Positions 44,926 to 56,555 of a DNA stretch of 64,000 nt are shown in pieces. Positions within the stretch are counted from its first letter, which is position 1, and the number at the start of each line of letters is the position of its first letter. Under the pieces are notes generated by a model. It was not told the origin of the DNA and made no database searches. It saw only the letters and a program-made list of their open reading frames with translations. The stretch comes from Mytilus galloprovincialis (lineage: Eukaryota > Mollusca > Bivalvia > Mytilida > Mytilidae), in the NCBI RefSeq assembly GCF_965363235.1, contig NC_134849.1:16828863-16892862 (forward strand). Reading direction: 5' to 3'. The position numbers were made by a program, and so were the translations under genes.

Positions 44926-45514
44926 CGGACAAGAGACAGGGTTGAGTCGTCTGTTCTTTCCAACATAGGTTAACGTGTAGGATGAAGTTTCTTATCAATG
45001 AAAGAAGAATGCTATCAAAATTATATTTTACAGTCATATGCATCACGGTTTGAACAATTAAAAGAAAAGTCTGAAATTAGACCCCTTACACTAAATTTAT
45101 CGTTTAACCTCACATAAAAAGAGATTGTTATACAAGGCTCTAAGATGGAACACTTCATCTTTTGGACACATACATTGTAAATTCTTATTTAACACTAGAA
45201 GTATGCACTAAATTTCCTTTAACACAGTTTGTTTTCCCAGAATCAAAATTGTTGACGTTGTGATGTTGAGGGGGAAAAATGGGCTTGGGAATGAATTTAT
45301 AATGATTTTTTGGCATATTTCAAAATAGTTTTAGGGATATGGGATATTTGTAAAAAATATTTATTGGGATATAAGGGGTAAACATTATAGGGATACGGGA
45401 TATTGGGATAAAAACTTAATGGGATATGGGATATTGATACCCCCCTAAACAAGCCTCTTTATTCAACTTTAAAAAAATAGAGGCTCTGAAGAACTTGTGT
45501 TGCTCATCTAGACC

Positions 45515-46826
45515 TTTTTGCAGCTTCAACAATGGCAACTCTCGGCAATGTTGAAAAATTCTCTAGTTTATTGTTAGGCCTGCAACTTTTGTCGCAGAAA
45601 TCTCGACATGGGGATATTATATTATGATCCCGTTGAGCAGCGGCGGCGGCGGCGTAGACTAACTTCTTAAAAGCTTTATATTTTAGAGGGTTGAAGACCG
45701 GATGCTTCATACTTTCATATTATAGATGCCTTATGTTACGAAAATTCCTTCTGTCACATGTCCATTGTCTTTGGCATCCTTTTTCATGGTTCATTGACTA
45801 CTTGAAAAAAAAGTTAACATTTTTTGTAATGTTAATTTCTCTCTTATTATGAGAAATAGGATGACTATATTTGGTATGTGCATACCTTCCTATGTCTTCG
45901 TGCCCATAAGACAGTTTTCACTTGACCTCGATCCGAGTCATTTTATGGATCAGTGAACAAGGTTATTATAAGTTTTGGTGGTCAAGTCCATATATCAGAT
46001 TATCTGAGTCAGATACTTTAAGCAAAAGATCTATTATATTAATTTGTTGTATGAAAGATTGTAAGGTGTATATGTCTAACTGGGAGACATCATCTGACCT
46101 TGACCTCATTTTCATGGTTCAGTGGTTATATTACGTTTTTGTGTTTTGGTATGTTTGTCTTATACTGTATGAAATAGGTCTACTGTATTTGGTGTATGGA
46201 ATGATTGTGAGGTGTACATGTCCAACTGGCATTGTCATCTGACCTTGACCTCATTTTCATGGTTCAGTGGTCTAAGTTTTAAAATTTTTGAGGTTTGGGT
46301 TTTTTTCTTAACTACTATTATTAGTCTAGTATATGCAAAAGGTCAACTATATTTTGTAAATGGAAATATTTAATGATGAAAATGTCTAGTCTTGCAGGTT
46401 TCATTTGACCTTGACCTCATTTTCATGGTTCATTGCTCAGTGTTCAGTTTTTGTGTCTCGGTTTGTTCTTCTTAAACTATAAGAAATAGGTCAACTATGT
46501 TTGTTGAATTGAAGGATTGTAAGCTGTACACATCTTCCTGCTATGGTTCATTTGACCTTGACTCTTTTTCATGGTTCATTGGTGACAGTCAAAGTTTTTT
46601 TTGTGGTTAAGTCCGTTTCTTAGAAGCTAGAAGCATGATAAGCAATAGGTCAACCATATTTAGTGTATTGAATGATTGTTAGGTGAATATGTATTTCTCG
46701 TTAGATTTATATGATCTTGCCTTAATTTTCTTGGATCATATTAAGTTTATGTGATAGTAAAACTATCAACATAACATCAATGGTAGGTAAAGAAGGTGAG
46801 ACATTTCAGCGTGTGCACTCTTTGTT
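45515..46826 (-). repeat. Mussel tandem-repeat element, full-length inverse copy
   Basis: In reverse this is the same element as 11636-12985: start AGTGCACACGCTGAAATGTC (46800-46822), several CATGAAAATGAGGTCAAGG units, then AAGCTTTTAAGAAGTTAG, a GCC run, CATGTCGAG and the GCAGGCCT end near 45580. It is flanked by the 42959-45457 element. Confidence 0.85.
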
Positions 46827-47009
46827 TATTTTGTATTGCTGATATTATTATTTGTGTAAACAGTAATTTCTCTCCATTTTCTATAGTTTTAAACAAAAAT
46901 TTTCATTCAAGGGCAGTTACTCTAATAAGAAGTGGATTGACAATTTTAGCTGTGTTGACATATTTGTTGATTGTGTCTTGCTGATCAAAAACCTGTAAAA
47001 AGTGACACA

Positions 47010-47140
47010 GTGGCGAATCCAGAGGGGGCCGGGGGTGTTCTGGGAATTAGAACCCCCCTTTTTTTGGATGATCAATGCATTTGAATGGGGATGAATAGTT
47101 GGCAACACTACTCTTTAAATTGGCTGGATCCGCCCCTCAG
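47010..47140. mobile_element. GGATCCAG-family MITE, inverse copy
   Basis: CAGTGGCGAATCCAGAGG ... GGCTGGATCCGCCCCTC with the internal GATCAATGCATTTGAATGGGG. Confidence 0.75.
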
Positions 47141-47144
47141 GCAG

Positions 47145-47660
47145 CTGACAATTTTGACTAAATTCAAATAAGACAACTATCCACCAGAATTCAAATAATG
47201 TGACTATACCTGTAAGGAATTTTACGTCAGGGAAAACCATTCAGTAAATACAGCTATTAAAAACTCATGCATAAAAAATGTGAAACAAGAAAACTAACAG
47301 GCTTATTCTTTACAATATTAATACAAATAAAAAAAATAATTCATGATGACAGACATGAACCTTATTTACAACGACTGAATTACAGGCTTCTTACAGACCT
47401 AATTTGTAGATTATTTTTACATTTAAAAGTTCATATCTATCGTTTAGAGTTTTCTAGACAATATATACAAAATTGAGCTTAGGGGGGGGGGGGGGGGGGG
47501 GGATTGTTACATTCATCATTTAAGGGCAATATCTCCTAGCTCCTGTAAGTTCTTTGACAGTTTTAATGTAATGTTTGCTCTATCTATAGTATAGGATTTT
47601 TTTTTAAATAATTGACAAAAGTTTTTCATGTAGCTAAGTCTTGAGATTTGTAAGTAATGT
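47145..47660. other. AT-rich non-coding stretch with a ~21-base G run
   Basis: A G homopolymer lies at 47482-47502. Nothing else is recognised. Confidence 0.5.
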
Positions 47661-47665
47661 TTTAT

Positions 47666-48125
47666 AAAAAAGAAGATGTGGTATGATTGCAAATGAGACA
47701 ACTGTCCTCAAGAGACCAAAATGACACAGAATTAACAACTATAAGTCACCGTACAGACTTCAATAATAAGCAAAGCCCAAACCGCATAGTCAGCTATAAA
47801 AGGCCCCAAAATGACAATGTAAAAAGATTCAAACTAGAAAACTAACGGCTTTATTTATATAAAAAATTAATGAAAAACAAATATGTAACACATAAACAAA
47901 CGACAACCACTGAAATACAGGTTTCTGACTTGGGACAGGCACATACATACATAATGTGGTGGGGTTAAACATGTTAGCAGAATCCCAACCCTCCCCTAAC
48001 CTTGGACAGTGGTGTAACAGTACACTTGTTGACTTGTCTTTTCATTGTCTCTTTTTATATTTTTGTCATAGTGTTGTCAGTTTCTCTTCAACCTATGGAG
48101 TTTGAATATATCCCCTTAGTATTTT
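47666..48125 (-). mobile_element. Retroelement tail plus adjoining mussel repeat
   Basis: GAAGATGTGGTATGATTG, GAATTAACAACTATAAGTCACC, CTTGGGACAGGCACATACAT and CCTTGGACAGTGGTGTAACAG form the antisense tail (to ~48030). 48040-48120 (GTGTTGTCAGTTTCTCTTC, GAGTTTGAATATATCCCC) belongs to the family at 63083. Confidence 0.75.
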
Positions 48126-48129
48126 CAGC

Positions 48130-49035
48130 CTCTTTTCAACATGGAATACATTTTCTGTTGTTCTTGTTTACAAAATAAAAAAATTGCTAGTATTTTTGAA
48201 ATTTTATTCATTACTGTAGAAACACAAACAGTAGAATATATATATATATATTATTCAAACATCTAATATATTATTATGTATAATTATAACAACTTCATAC
48301 AGAAATAACTGAAATAAAAATACAAGAAAGAAGAATTTTGGACTAGTATCCTAAGGTTTACAACCTGCTATTGCTTAGGAATTGCTAGAGAAAAGCTGAC
48401 CATACTTTCATAAATTGAGCAAGACATGATTGATTGTTGGTTTTTTAATGTCCAGTGGGTAAGACATAATGTGTAAAATACCTAGAACACTTTTACAATA
48501 CATGTAATTGCTCTTGGGATTACCCTTTATAAAATATAGACATTTTTTTCCTCATTATGAACAAAATTAAAGGAAATTTGAATTAAAATGAAATTAGTTT
48601 TTCCACCAATTATAAACTGCTCTGTATTGATGTGAACATTATGTTGATAAACAAGATCAATCTTATACAAATGTGATTTCTAAGAGTTTTGATAAGTAGC
48701 AATGTGACTATAAATCTGTAGTCAAATTGGATCAGCAGTTTTTTTGTATACTAAAGTAAGATTTGTCCCCTCAATTTTTTGTCCACTTAATATTCAGTCC
48801 GATCAGTCACATTAATGATATCAATTTTACTGTTCTAGCCATTTTCTAGCAATGTATGTTTCTTCAAGGATGTGTCAACATGGTCAAGGCCAAAATATTT
48901 GAAAATTCAAAACTAATATATAATGTGATACAAATATTGAAATTTTGATAAAACACAGTTATAAATACTTCAACCAAAAATTTTAACAAGCACATGTCAA
49001 ATTTATACTGCTACATAACAAAATTAACTACTCAT
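48130..49035. other. AT-rich non-coding stretch
   Basis: A short AT dinucleotide run lies near 48236-48252, and GATTGATTGTTGGTTTTTT near 48427 is a SINE-tail remnant. Confidence 0.45.
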
Positions 49036-49040
49036 GTTAC

Positions 49041-49250
49041 TGTCTGGATTCATTATTATTCATTGGATACCAATTTTTGTGGATTTTGTGGAAATGAGTA
49101 AACCCCCAAATTAAATTTTTAACAAATACCAAATTTTCTATAGGCTGGTATGAAGATATTGGCAAATCCACAAAATTAGATATCCACGAACATATACGTT
49201 TTCATTAATCCACTTAAATTGGTTCCCACGAAAAATAAATGAATCCACAG
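49041..49250. mobile_element. CTGTGGATTCATT-family MITE
   Basis: CTGGATTCATTATTATTC and AATGAATCCACAG ends with the internal ACCAATTTTTGTGG / ACGAAAAATAAATG pair. Confidence 0.8.
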
Positions 49251-49611
49251 TATCACGAGTTTTGTCCAAATTACTGACAAAAAGAATTTCTGAATAATAG
49301 GACTAGATATAATAATAGTGTGAGTATTCCTTGGTGCATGTAAGATTATCTAAATGCAGTTAGTCTGTATTATATTAATTATGATCATGAGATCATAGAG
49401 CTCTTCTAGACTTATATTATATAACATTATATAGCAAATATATAACTACCAGTCTAGGTCATTAAAAACTTCCATCATCACATATTAATGGTACCATCTT
49501 ATGTCATGTCTGTAATGCTAATTTAACTATTTCTATAACAATTTATAATAATGATCTTGTTTTATATCTCTATAATCTATTATATAAAGGATTTTTGATT
49601 CAGAGGAGGTA

Positions 49612-49820
49612 CTGTGGATTCATTTATTTTTGTGTGTACCAATTTTTTGTGGTTTGTGGTAAACTTGCATTTTGGTAGATAATTGAATTCATGGTTTTGC
49701 CAATGTATGCATACAACCTTATAGAAAATGTTTAATTAATTTAACATTTGATTTTGTGGATTATCTGCACCAACGAAATCCATGTGAATCGGTACCTCAC
49801 AAATAAAAAAGATTCCACAG
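49612..49820. mobile_element. CTGTGGATTCATT-family MITE
   Basis: CTGTGGATTCATTTATTTTTG ends are mirrored by AAAAAAGATTCCACAG. The middle keeps AATTTTTTGTGG and CAACGAAATCCATG. Confidence 0.8.
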
Positions 49821-50252
49821 TGTCCAAAATGTACACTTGACTGTGTAGGACTTAATATAATAATGCTGACACTAAAAAATATTTTCTTGGATATATTATA
49901 TCAGCAAAAAATAGAATTTCTGTCTGAAAAATAAATATCCTGTTATTATTATAATCCCAAGACGATAAATATACATGAAGAGTGTCATCCTAACCAATAA
50001 TATTTCATTTATACACTTAAAAAAATATTTCCCTCCAAAGATGATACTTTTTTATAAGCATTTTGCAATTTTAACTCACAATTGTTGGCTTTTTATTAAA
50101 AATGTTAGTACCTAATGGTTTCAACATCTGAACACTTTTCAGCTGTCATAATTGGGAACAGAGTCATCTAACATTTCATAAGGAGAACTATAAAAAAAAT
50201 GTTTACAAGCAATGTTCTTTATATGAATTTCTATGCAAATGGTTTTAGTATA

Positions 50253-50461
50253 ATGTGGATTCATTATTTTTGTATGGATGTCAACTTTTATGAAATGAGG
50301 AAAACTTTTATTTTCCTGGAAATTTGTTTCTGTGAATTTGCAAATGGCTTTTTAGAAACCTTTCGCAAATGTGTTCTTTGTTGAACATTTAAATTGTGTA
50401 GTTTACCCATTCCCAAGAAATCAACGAATATTGGTATTCAACAAATATAAATGAATCCAGT
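50253..50461. mobile_element. CTGTGGATTCATT-family MITE, diverged
   Basis: ATGTGGATTCATTATTTTTG ... AACAAATATAAATGAATCCAG. Confidence 0.7.
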
Positions 50462-50508
50462 TTCATAATACAAAACAGATTTACCTGTACTTTGTATACT
50501 GTAAATTC

Positions 50509-50691
50509 AGAAATTATTGTGATGTTTTTATTATTGTGAAAAAGCAACAGGGTTATAATTCCAATAATTTAAACTCAAATTTGTAAATTTTTTATATTAA
50601 ACAAATTGGTTTTCTTTCAACATGGCAAAAATTGAGTCTAAAATGACAAAATTACAATAATAAATGCACGCAATCATTCTTGAATTTACAG
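50509..50691. mobile_element. 183-bp MITE with TA target duplication (CTGTAAATTCAG family)
   Basis: CTGTAAATTCAGAAATTATTG and the mirrored CAATCATTCTTGAATTTACAG lie between TA dinucleotides. The interior is AACAGGGTTATAATTCC. Confidence 0.8.
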
Positions 50692-50699
50692 TATTTATA

Positions 50700-52315
50700 A
50701 TCTGATTGTCATTTGTCAACCTGTGCTAATTACCTGAAGTTTGAAATAAAAAACAACCGTTACCTCAAGATAAACATAGAATCTTGACAACCATGAAAAC
50801 ATTTGATTTATTTTAGAGTTATGATAGTATATAAAATAACAATAACTGAAATTGGTTTTCAATCATAATTTCTGTTTTAAAATATAACATGTACCAGTGT
50901 TCTCTCAAAGTCATTTGTAAGTCATGGCAGTGGTATAGCTTGAAGGTCAACCAAATAACTATATAATTTTCTTGTGTGAGAACACTGTAAACATGGTAAG
51001 TATCTAGATTAAAATAACCTGAAATTATTTCTTTACTTGAGGTAGCATTTCACATGTTAAGTATAGGTAACAACCAGGCAAAGGAATATTGTGTCCCTTT
51101 TTTCTGTACATAATTTTGTCTTACAAGAGGGCAGAAGGACCTTTTTTGGGATGCCAAAATTGGGGCTTTATTTCTGTTGAATTCGGGATGACACCCCATT
51201 CTACAGATCCTCCTAAAAGGCTGAAGTTCAAGGAAAATGTACTGGTAAATATTTAAAAGAAAGTAGATTGCAAAAATAATCAGCAGAATTGAATATTAAG
51301 GAGCAAATCCTATTTTGTGACTACTTTTCACATCTCACCTCATACACACTGTATCAGTAAAAACAACAGTAACTCTTCTAAAATCTACTACTAAGAAAAC
51401 CACACACATAACCTCGACATCACACTTGTTAAAGTTGTACATGTGTTTTTTACACTTCAAAACACTGCAAATTATATATTAGTAAACGTTAACTCATTAT
51501 CACATATAACAACTGCACATTACTAGTACATGTACATGTAGTGAAGCAACACAAATCTTATCTAATCTTTTTATATACAGATATAGGTACATGTACATTG
51601 GTACACAAATATATAACATGAATAATAAATGCCCTAATTTTTCCTGAATATTCAAAAATACAAATGGCATTATGCATTCTTTTAACAATAATCACGATAA
51701 TAAACCAATACTTTGTATCTGACAAACTAATGTTTTGTAAGCATTTGACATGTTTGAAGAATGCTTTTTGAAGGATTTCTAAAATTTCTATAGAGAATGT
51801 ACAATTCACAGTGTTAAAAATCAGTCAAAATAAACATTACTGGAATCTAATGAACTAACCAATATATGCATAATAAATATTCTCATAAATAACTGAACAA
51901 ACAGGTATACGGTATACAGAAAAATAACACACAATAAATAATTTTAAACTTAAAATGTAAAAGGTTAGTCATTTAGTTAAAGTAAAAACTTTTAGGTTTT
52001 TATTTCATTACACAAGGGTTTTGTAAGCTTATCGTTAGGATCTGGATGGGGTTTACAGACTAGAGAATAAAAATGATCCAAGAAATAGAAAAATAGACCA
52101 AAAAGACAAAAAATAGAGAAAAAAACTAAAACAATAAATATATATAGAGAGAAATGTGGTGCTCAACTATAAAAAATAGAGTATTGAGAGCAAATCAATT
52201 AAAGAATGCAGAAATGAAGATCCCCATCCAGACAGGCTTATTATCATAAAATTTTAAAAACAAGTTCATGAGGAAGGATAACACTATAACAAACATTGTC
52301 CACAAGCATTGTCAA
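50700..52315. other. AT-rich non-coding stretch
   Basis: Only a short GGGATT-type repeat piece near 51140-51205 is recognised. Confidence 0.45.
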
Positions 52316-52356
52316 ATTACTGTAAATTCAGAAATTATTGTGATGTTTTTATTATT

Positions 52357-54028
52357 AGGAACCAGATGCTCCGCAGGGTGCCGCTTTATAGGACCGCAGA
52401 GTTCTAACCCTGAACAGTTGGGGCAAGTATGGACACAACATTCAAGCTTGATACAGCTCTGAATTTGGATTGTGATTAAATAGTTGACACAACAGAGGTT
52501 TCTGACACAGAATGAATATGATGAATGTGGTCTAAGAACTTAAACTTAAAACTTAAAATTTTTAAATTGGACATTTACCTATTATGGTCCAATATCCAAA
52601 ATCTAAATACATGGTTAGATTCAGCATATCAAAGAACCCCAAGGATTCAATTTTTGTTAAAATCAAACTAAGTTTAATTTAGGACCCTTTGGACCTTTAT
52701 CAGTCAACATGGTCAAGGGTCTAACTTAAATAAGTTATCAGAGAAAAATAACATGCATGTGTTATTACAGACACTTACATGAGTTGTCTACTCTTTTTTC
52801 CTTTATCTGTAATAACATATGTTTGTTATGAGTTAAATATATAATTAATACTTTATTTTTAATGAGCACTTGGGAACTCTCAAAACTACAATTTTGATCA
52901 ACCATGGTAAATCAATGCGACAAGGCTTTTAAGGGCAAACTAAGCTGTAATAACAAGGCTTAGTTATTACAAGCATGTAACTTATAATTACTATATGAGA
53001 GTAATTGAGACACTTGGAATCTTACGCAGTGCCTCATTACAAGCTCTGATCATCATTTCTTACAATGAATTGAAATACAAAATTGTTATGCAAGTCAGAG
53101 CAAAGCCTTTAAAGAGATATAGAAAAGCTGTAATAATACCCTTTGGTTATTGCAGGAATATATATTCTGTAATAACATAGGTGTACTATGCATGATTGGT
53201 AAACTATCAGCTGTTATATCTTTGCAAAGATTACATGTAACACACATATGTTATCACAGTTTTTTTTATATTTTAGCCCACAAATTATCACAATAACAAC
53301 ATGTATGTTATTTTTCTCTAATAATTTATTTAAGTTTGTTAATGTAGACCAATTTGAAAACAGGATAAAAAAACTAAGAATCTACATGCACAGTTAGATT
53401 CTGCATATCAAAGAACCCCAATTATTCAATTTTTGGTGAAATTAAACAAAGTTTAATTCTGGAACCTTTGGGCCCCTTATTCCTAAACTGTTAGGACCAA
53501 AATAACTAAAATCAATCCCAAAAGTCAGGGGACTTACTTAAATGAGTGATTTTCTAAATCACTGATTCAAGTAACATTATTTCCATAAATGTTGAAAGTA
53601 AGAGTTGTCTTTCTTTAATAATCACCTACTTAAGTAGTATAAAATAATCACTAGAAGAAGTGATTTAATTTTACTGTAGCTTTAACAATGTTTAAATACA
53701 GAATACTAATGATCCATTTTTTTTTTAATTTTACTAATGAAAAGATATTTTTTAAACCTATGTGTTTAAAATTTTGGTAAAACTACAAAATCACAATTTG
53801 TGACAAAACTTTGAATTTTACTCAAATAGTAGGGTTGGGACTAAAACACCCAAAATCAATCCCAACCTTCCTTTTGTGGTCATTAACCTTGTGTTTAAAT
53901 TTCATAGATTTCTATTTACTTAAACTAAACATTATAGTGCGAAAACCAATGTGTCTTCGGAAGACGACGACGCCAACATCATACCAATATGACGACCGCT
54001 AAAATATTTTGCGGGGCCTTGTACAAAA
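52357..54028. mobile_element. Mussel GGAACCAGATGCTCCGCAGG repeat, inside the MITE
   Basis: It begins AGGAACCAGATGCTCCGCAGG, with GACCGCAGAGTTCTAACCC, GGCAAGTATGGACACAACAT and GCTCTGAATTTGGATTG. It ends AAAACCAATGTGTC, GACGACGACGCC and GACCGCTAAAATATTTTGCGG. Internal CAAAATCAATCCCAACC words repeat (~53505, ~53850). It is itself interrupted at 52724-53335. A diverged piece lies at 39430-39590. Confidence 0.7.
52724..53335. mobile_element. 612-bp MITE with ~45-bp inverted ends
   Basis: ACTTAAATAAGTTATCAGAG then AAAAATAACATGCATG at the left mirrors CATGTATGTTATTTTTCTC then TAATAATTTATTTAAGT at the right. The interior is rich in TGTAATAACA and its inverse. Confidence 0.8.
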
Positions 54029-54199
54029 ATTTAACAGGGTTATAACTGCAATAATTTAAACTCGTATTTTGAAATTTTTGATAGAAATTAATCAGGATTT
54101 TTATCTCAATTTTGCAAAAATTATAATTGCATTTTAGTCTTAAATGACAAAATAGCAATAATAACTACACACAATAATTTCTGAATTTACAGTAGAATA

Positions 54200-54970
54200 C
54201 AAAAAACACAAAACTGATCTTTAATTTAAAGCCACAAACCACTGTCATGACTGTGAGTGAACTAAAATGAAGTTCATGTATACATACAGAATGCAGATAG
54301 ATCAAGAGAGTTTACATTAAGAATAATGACAGAAAAATTACTTCATCTGTGAACTAATATTTAAAATTTATACATGCAAGTCAAAATTTAATTCATTATT
54401 CTAATGATAATAATTCATTTAGAAATTCTTAAATCATAAATTAATTAGACAGTGTTAGGTGTATTTAAGATATGTAAAAAAATAACACTACAATTTTTGA
54501 AGGATTAAAAATAAAAAATCTGTGATTTTTGAAGAGATAATTATATTTTTGGCAAAAATAAGGAAAATTCAGGGGAGATAATAATCTCGGTATACTTGGA
54601 TAGCAACCAAATTTAACACTCCTTAGTAAAATGGAAAGTGAAAAGAATGGATATTGTCATTTTTCTTTCCACAAACTAACAAAGAATTTGATATGAATAA
54701 TGTTCCCTCCAAAAAATATTCAATTTCTATAAATGTTTCATTTTATTGATTGATTGTTGGTTGCTTTACGCCACATTAGCACAAGGCTATATCCCGGTGA
54801 ATATTTCATTTTAAAATATTTTTATAGAAAATATAAAATCTACACTGGTTATACTATAATTCTGAATACACTGAGTAGTGACTTGCATGTATCCCCTTCC
54901 TGCATAGATATTAGAATACAAAGTAGGTCATTAATATGTAGTCTTTCTTCCCATGACCAGTTAGGTGAAA
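54200..54970. other. AT-rich non-coding stretch downstream of the carrier gene
   Basis: A SINE-tail remnant near 54740-54790 (GATTGATTGTTGGTTGC, TACGCCACATTAGCAC); nothing else. Confidence 0.45.
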
Positions 54971-54976
54971 TTTATT
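54971..54976 (-). terminator. Poly(A) signal AATAAA for the carrier gene
   Basis: AATAAA on the minus strand begins 24 bases past the stop codon. It is a canonical hexamer in a sensible place, though a very short 3' UTR would result. Confidence 0.5.
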
Positions 54977-55000
54977 GAGTAATATTAATGCCAATCTATA

Positions 55001-55939
55001 TTATGATTTTGAATCTGCAAGCCTTGTGTTACTACCAAACATATTTCTCATTAAAAATTCATAAGTTGCATTTATAATACCCCATGATATAAACGATCTT
55101 GTAAAATTAATATGTACACCTCTAAACAATTTCTTTAACTTTCTGTCTCTTTCAATCCACACTTTTTTGGACACTGTCCAAAAGCTGTCAAAATCACCAC
55201 TAAGTTTACATTGCATTTTAACCTTCACTACATTGACAGGATAAAATATAGTACTTAAAGTTGCACCTAAAACAGCACCACAGAAAAAGTCCTGCGAAAT
55301 TCTATCTGCTTGGGAATTCGATCTTGGCAAATTTTCCATGGCGTAATCTCTAAACAAGAAGAACGGTACATTGCTAGGTCCATTTCTAAGTAAGACTGCT
55401 GATAATCCACGATAATATTCCCTGAATCCATATTTACGTACTTCTTTAAAAGCATGAGCGGTATTGTCAAAATGATCTTTGTACTGACGATCTTGCATTA
55501 AAACTTGAATTCTTTCAAAGGGACATAACACTGCTTCTAAAGTTCCTGCAGTTAAAGCTGAAAATATACGAACTCCATGAAGCGGTAAAGAAGGATGTTC
55601 AACTGTCAAATAATGTTGAATTTTATAATAGGATCCAAACATAAGCGAAAGTGAGGTAGTTTTCTGAAGCAGAGGAGCCAATAATCCCCGATACAAATGA
55701 TGCATGCCTTCTTTCTGTAGCTGTCCCACAGCCTTACAAACTCTCACACCATGTAGCTGCTGTCGAAACATGACTTTATTAATGGGGAATGTAAACCCAA
55801 TATTTACAAAGGCTGCTCCCCATCCACAAATGAATTCTTCGTAATTTTTTGTGTTCCTGCTTTGGATGTAGGTTGACATTTCCTGCTTAGAAATAGTCCC
55901 AGGTTTTTGTAACATTTCTTCCATATTGTGGTTCTTCAT
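55001..55939 (-). CDS. SLC25A51: Mitochondrial NAD+ transporter SLC25A51 (MCART1) orthologue
   Basis: This is an inner-membrane mitochondrial carrier that brings NAD+ into the matrix. The 312-residue product has the usual carrier length and three repeats. The carrier motifs are in the degenerate form typical of SLC25A51/52: FPINKVMFRQQL (P52), CPFERIQVLMQD (P140) and YPVNVVKVKMQ (P234). Stretches such as LYRGLLAPLLQKTT, EYYRGLS..LLRNG and the end RSFISWGIINATYEFL closely match human SLC25A51 as I remember it. The whole coding region is one exon. The start at 55939 is the first ATG after an in-frame TAA at 55964-55966. Met6 or Met9 are alternatives. A four-codon upstream ATG frame (MIRG-stop) overlaps the start. 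No damage is seen. Confidence 0.95.
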   Translation of the reverse strand: MKNHNMEEMLQKPGTISKQEMSTYIQSRNTKNYEEFICGWGAAFVNIGFTFPINKVMFRQQLHGVRVCKAVGQLQKEGMHHLYRGLLAPLLQKTTSLSLMFGSYYKIQHYLTVEHPSLPLHGVRIFSALTAGTLEAVLCPFERIQVLMQDRQYKDHFDNTAHAFKEVRKYGFREYYRGLSAVLLRNGPSNVPFFLFRDYAMENLPRSNSQADRISQDFFCGAVLGATLSTIFYPVNVVKVKMQCKLSGDFDSFWTVSKKVWIERDRKLKKLFRGVHINFTRSFISWGIINATYEFLMRNMFGSNTRLADSKS

Positions 55940-56048
55940 CCTCTTATCATGGTTACTTAATAATTAGATTATAGACACCATTTAATTGACAGTCAAACAT
56001 ATTCTCTTTAATTATGAACATCCTGCAGAATGTGGCTTCTTCTCAAAA

Positions 56049-56062
56049 TCTGAAATGGATAA
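56049..56062 (-). promoter_or_regulatory. Probable 3' splice site of a 5'-UTR intron (SLC25A51)
   Basis: On the minus strand CTTTCCTTTATCCATTTCAG precedes 56049, a pyrimidine-rich acceptor 110 bases before the start codon. This suggests the coding exon is the last exon and that the promoter lies further upstream (above 56.1 kb), not identifiable here. Confidence 0.45.
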
Positions 56063-56064
56063 AG

Positions 56065-56555
56065 GAAAGATTAAAATTGTTCCTTATCCATTTATATTTA
56101 TTACAGATTATAATAATTATGATATAAAATGATATAAAAGAGAAGTTTAAAACATGTATATAAAGAAATGTGCTAAAATATAAATAAAACAACAATTTGG
56201 AAAACCTGCAAAATTTTACGACACAATGCAAGTCTTTATCAATTAAGTATTACTAAATTTTGAAACAAAAAAATTTTAATACTTGTCAATAATATCAATA
56301 CAAAACATTGTTTCAATATGCATAACCAAATTATGACTATTTTTCATGCTATAAATGGACCATCTAGAGGGTAAGATAAAATCAATATAATAACATGCAC
56401 AACAACACATACATGTAATATTACAGAAGAATCAGATAATTACAAATGTATGGGTAGTGACAAGTCCCAGCCCACTCTGTGTGTAACACATATTGTTATA
56501 ATCATGATATAAGTGTATATTATACTATTACTAACTATACAAGATTTTCTAGTGG
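56065..56555. other. AT-rich stretch upstream of the carrier gene
   Basis: Probably 5'-UTR intron. No TATA box, CpG island or first exon can be picked out. Confidence 0.4.

Larger units (their letters stand above)
42959..45457. mobile_element. ~2.5 kb inverted-ended element with 6-bp target duplication
   Basis: GAGGCTTGTATAGGG at the left mirrors CCCCCCTAAACAAGCCTC at the right, and TTTATT flanks both sides (42953-42958, 45458-45463). Inside each end lie GGGATA(T/C)GGGATATT repeats (42975-43075, 45335-45440). The middle holds a retroelement 3' end and an inverted-repeat element. I see no transposase. Confidence 0.7.
52320..54192. mobile_element. CTGTAAATTCAG-family MITE split by a nested insertion
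   Basis: The left end CTGTAAATTCAGAAATTATTG (52320) runs to about 52356. The interior resumes at ~54029 (AACAGGGTTATAACTGC) and the right end ...CTGAATTTACAG closes at 54192, with TA on both flanks. The intact copy at 50509 shows what the uninterrupted sequence looks like. Confidence 0.8.
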
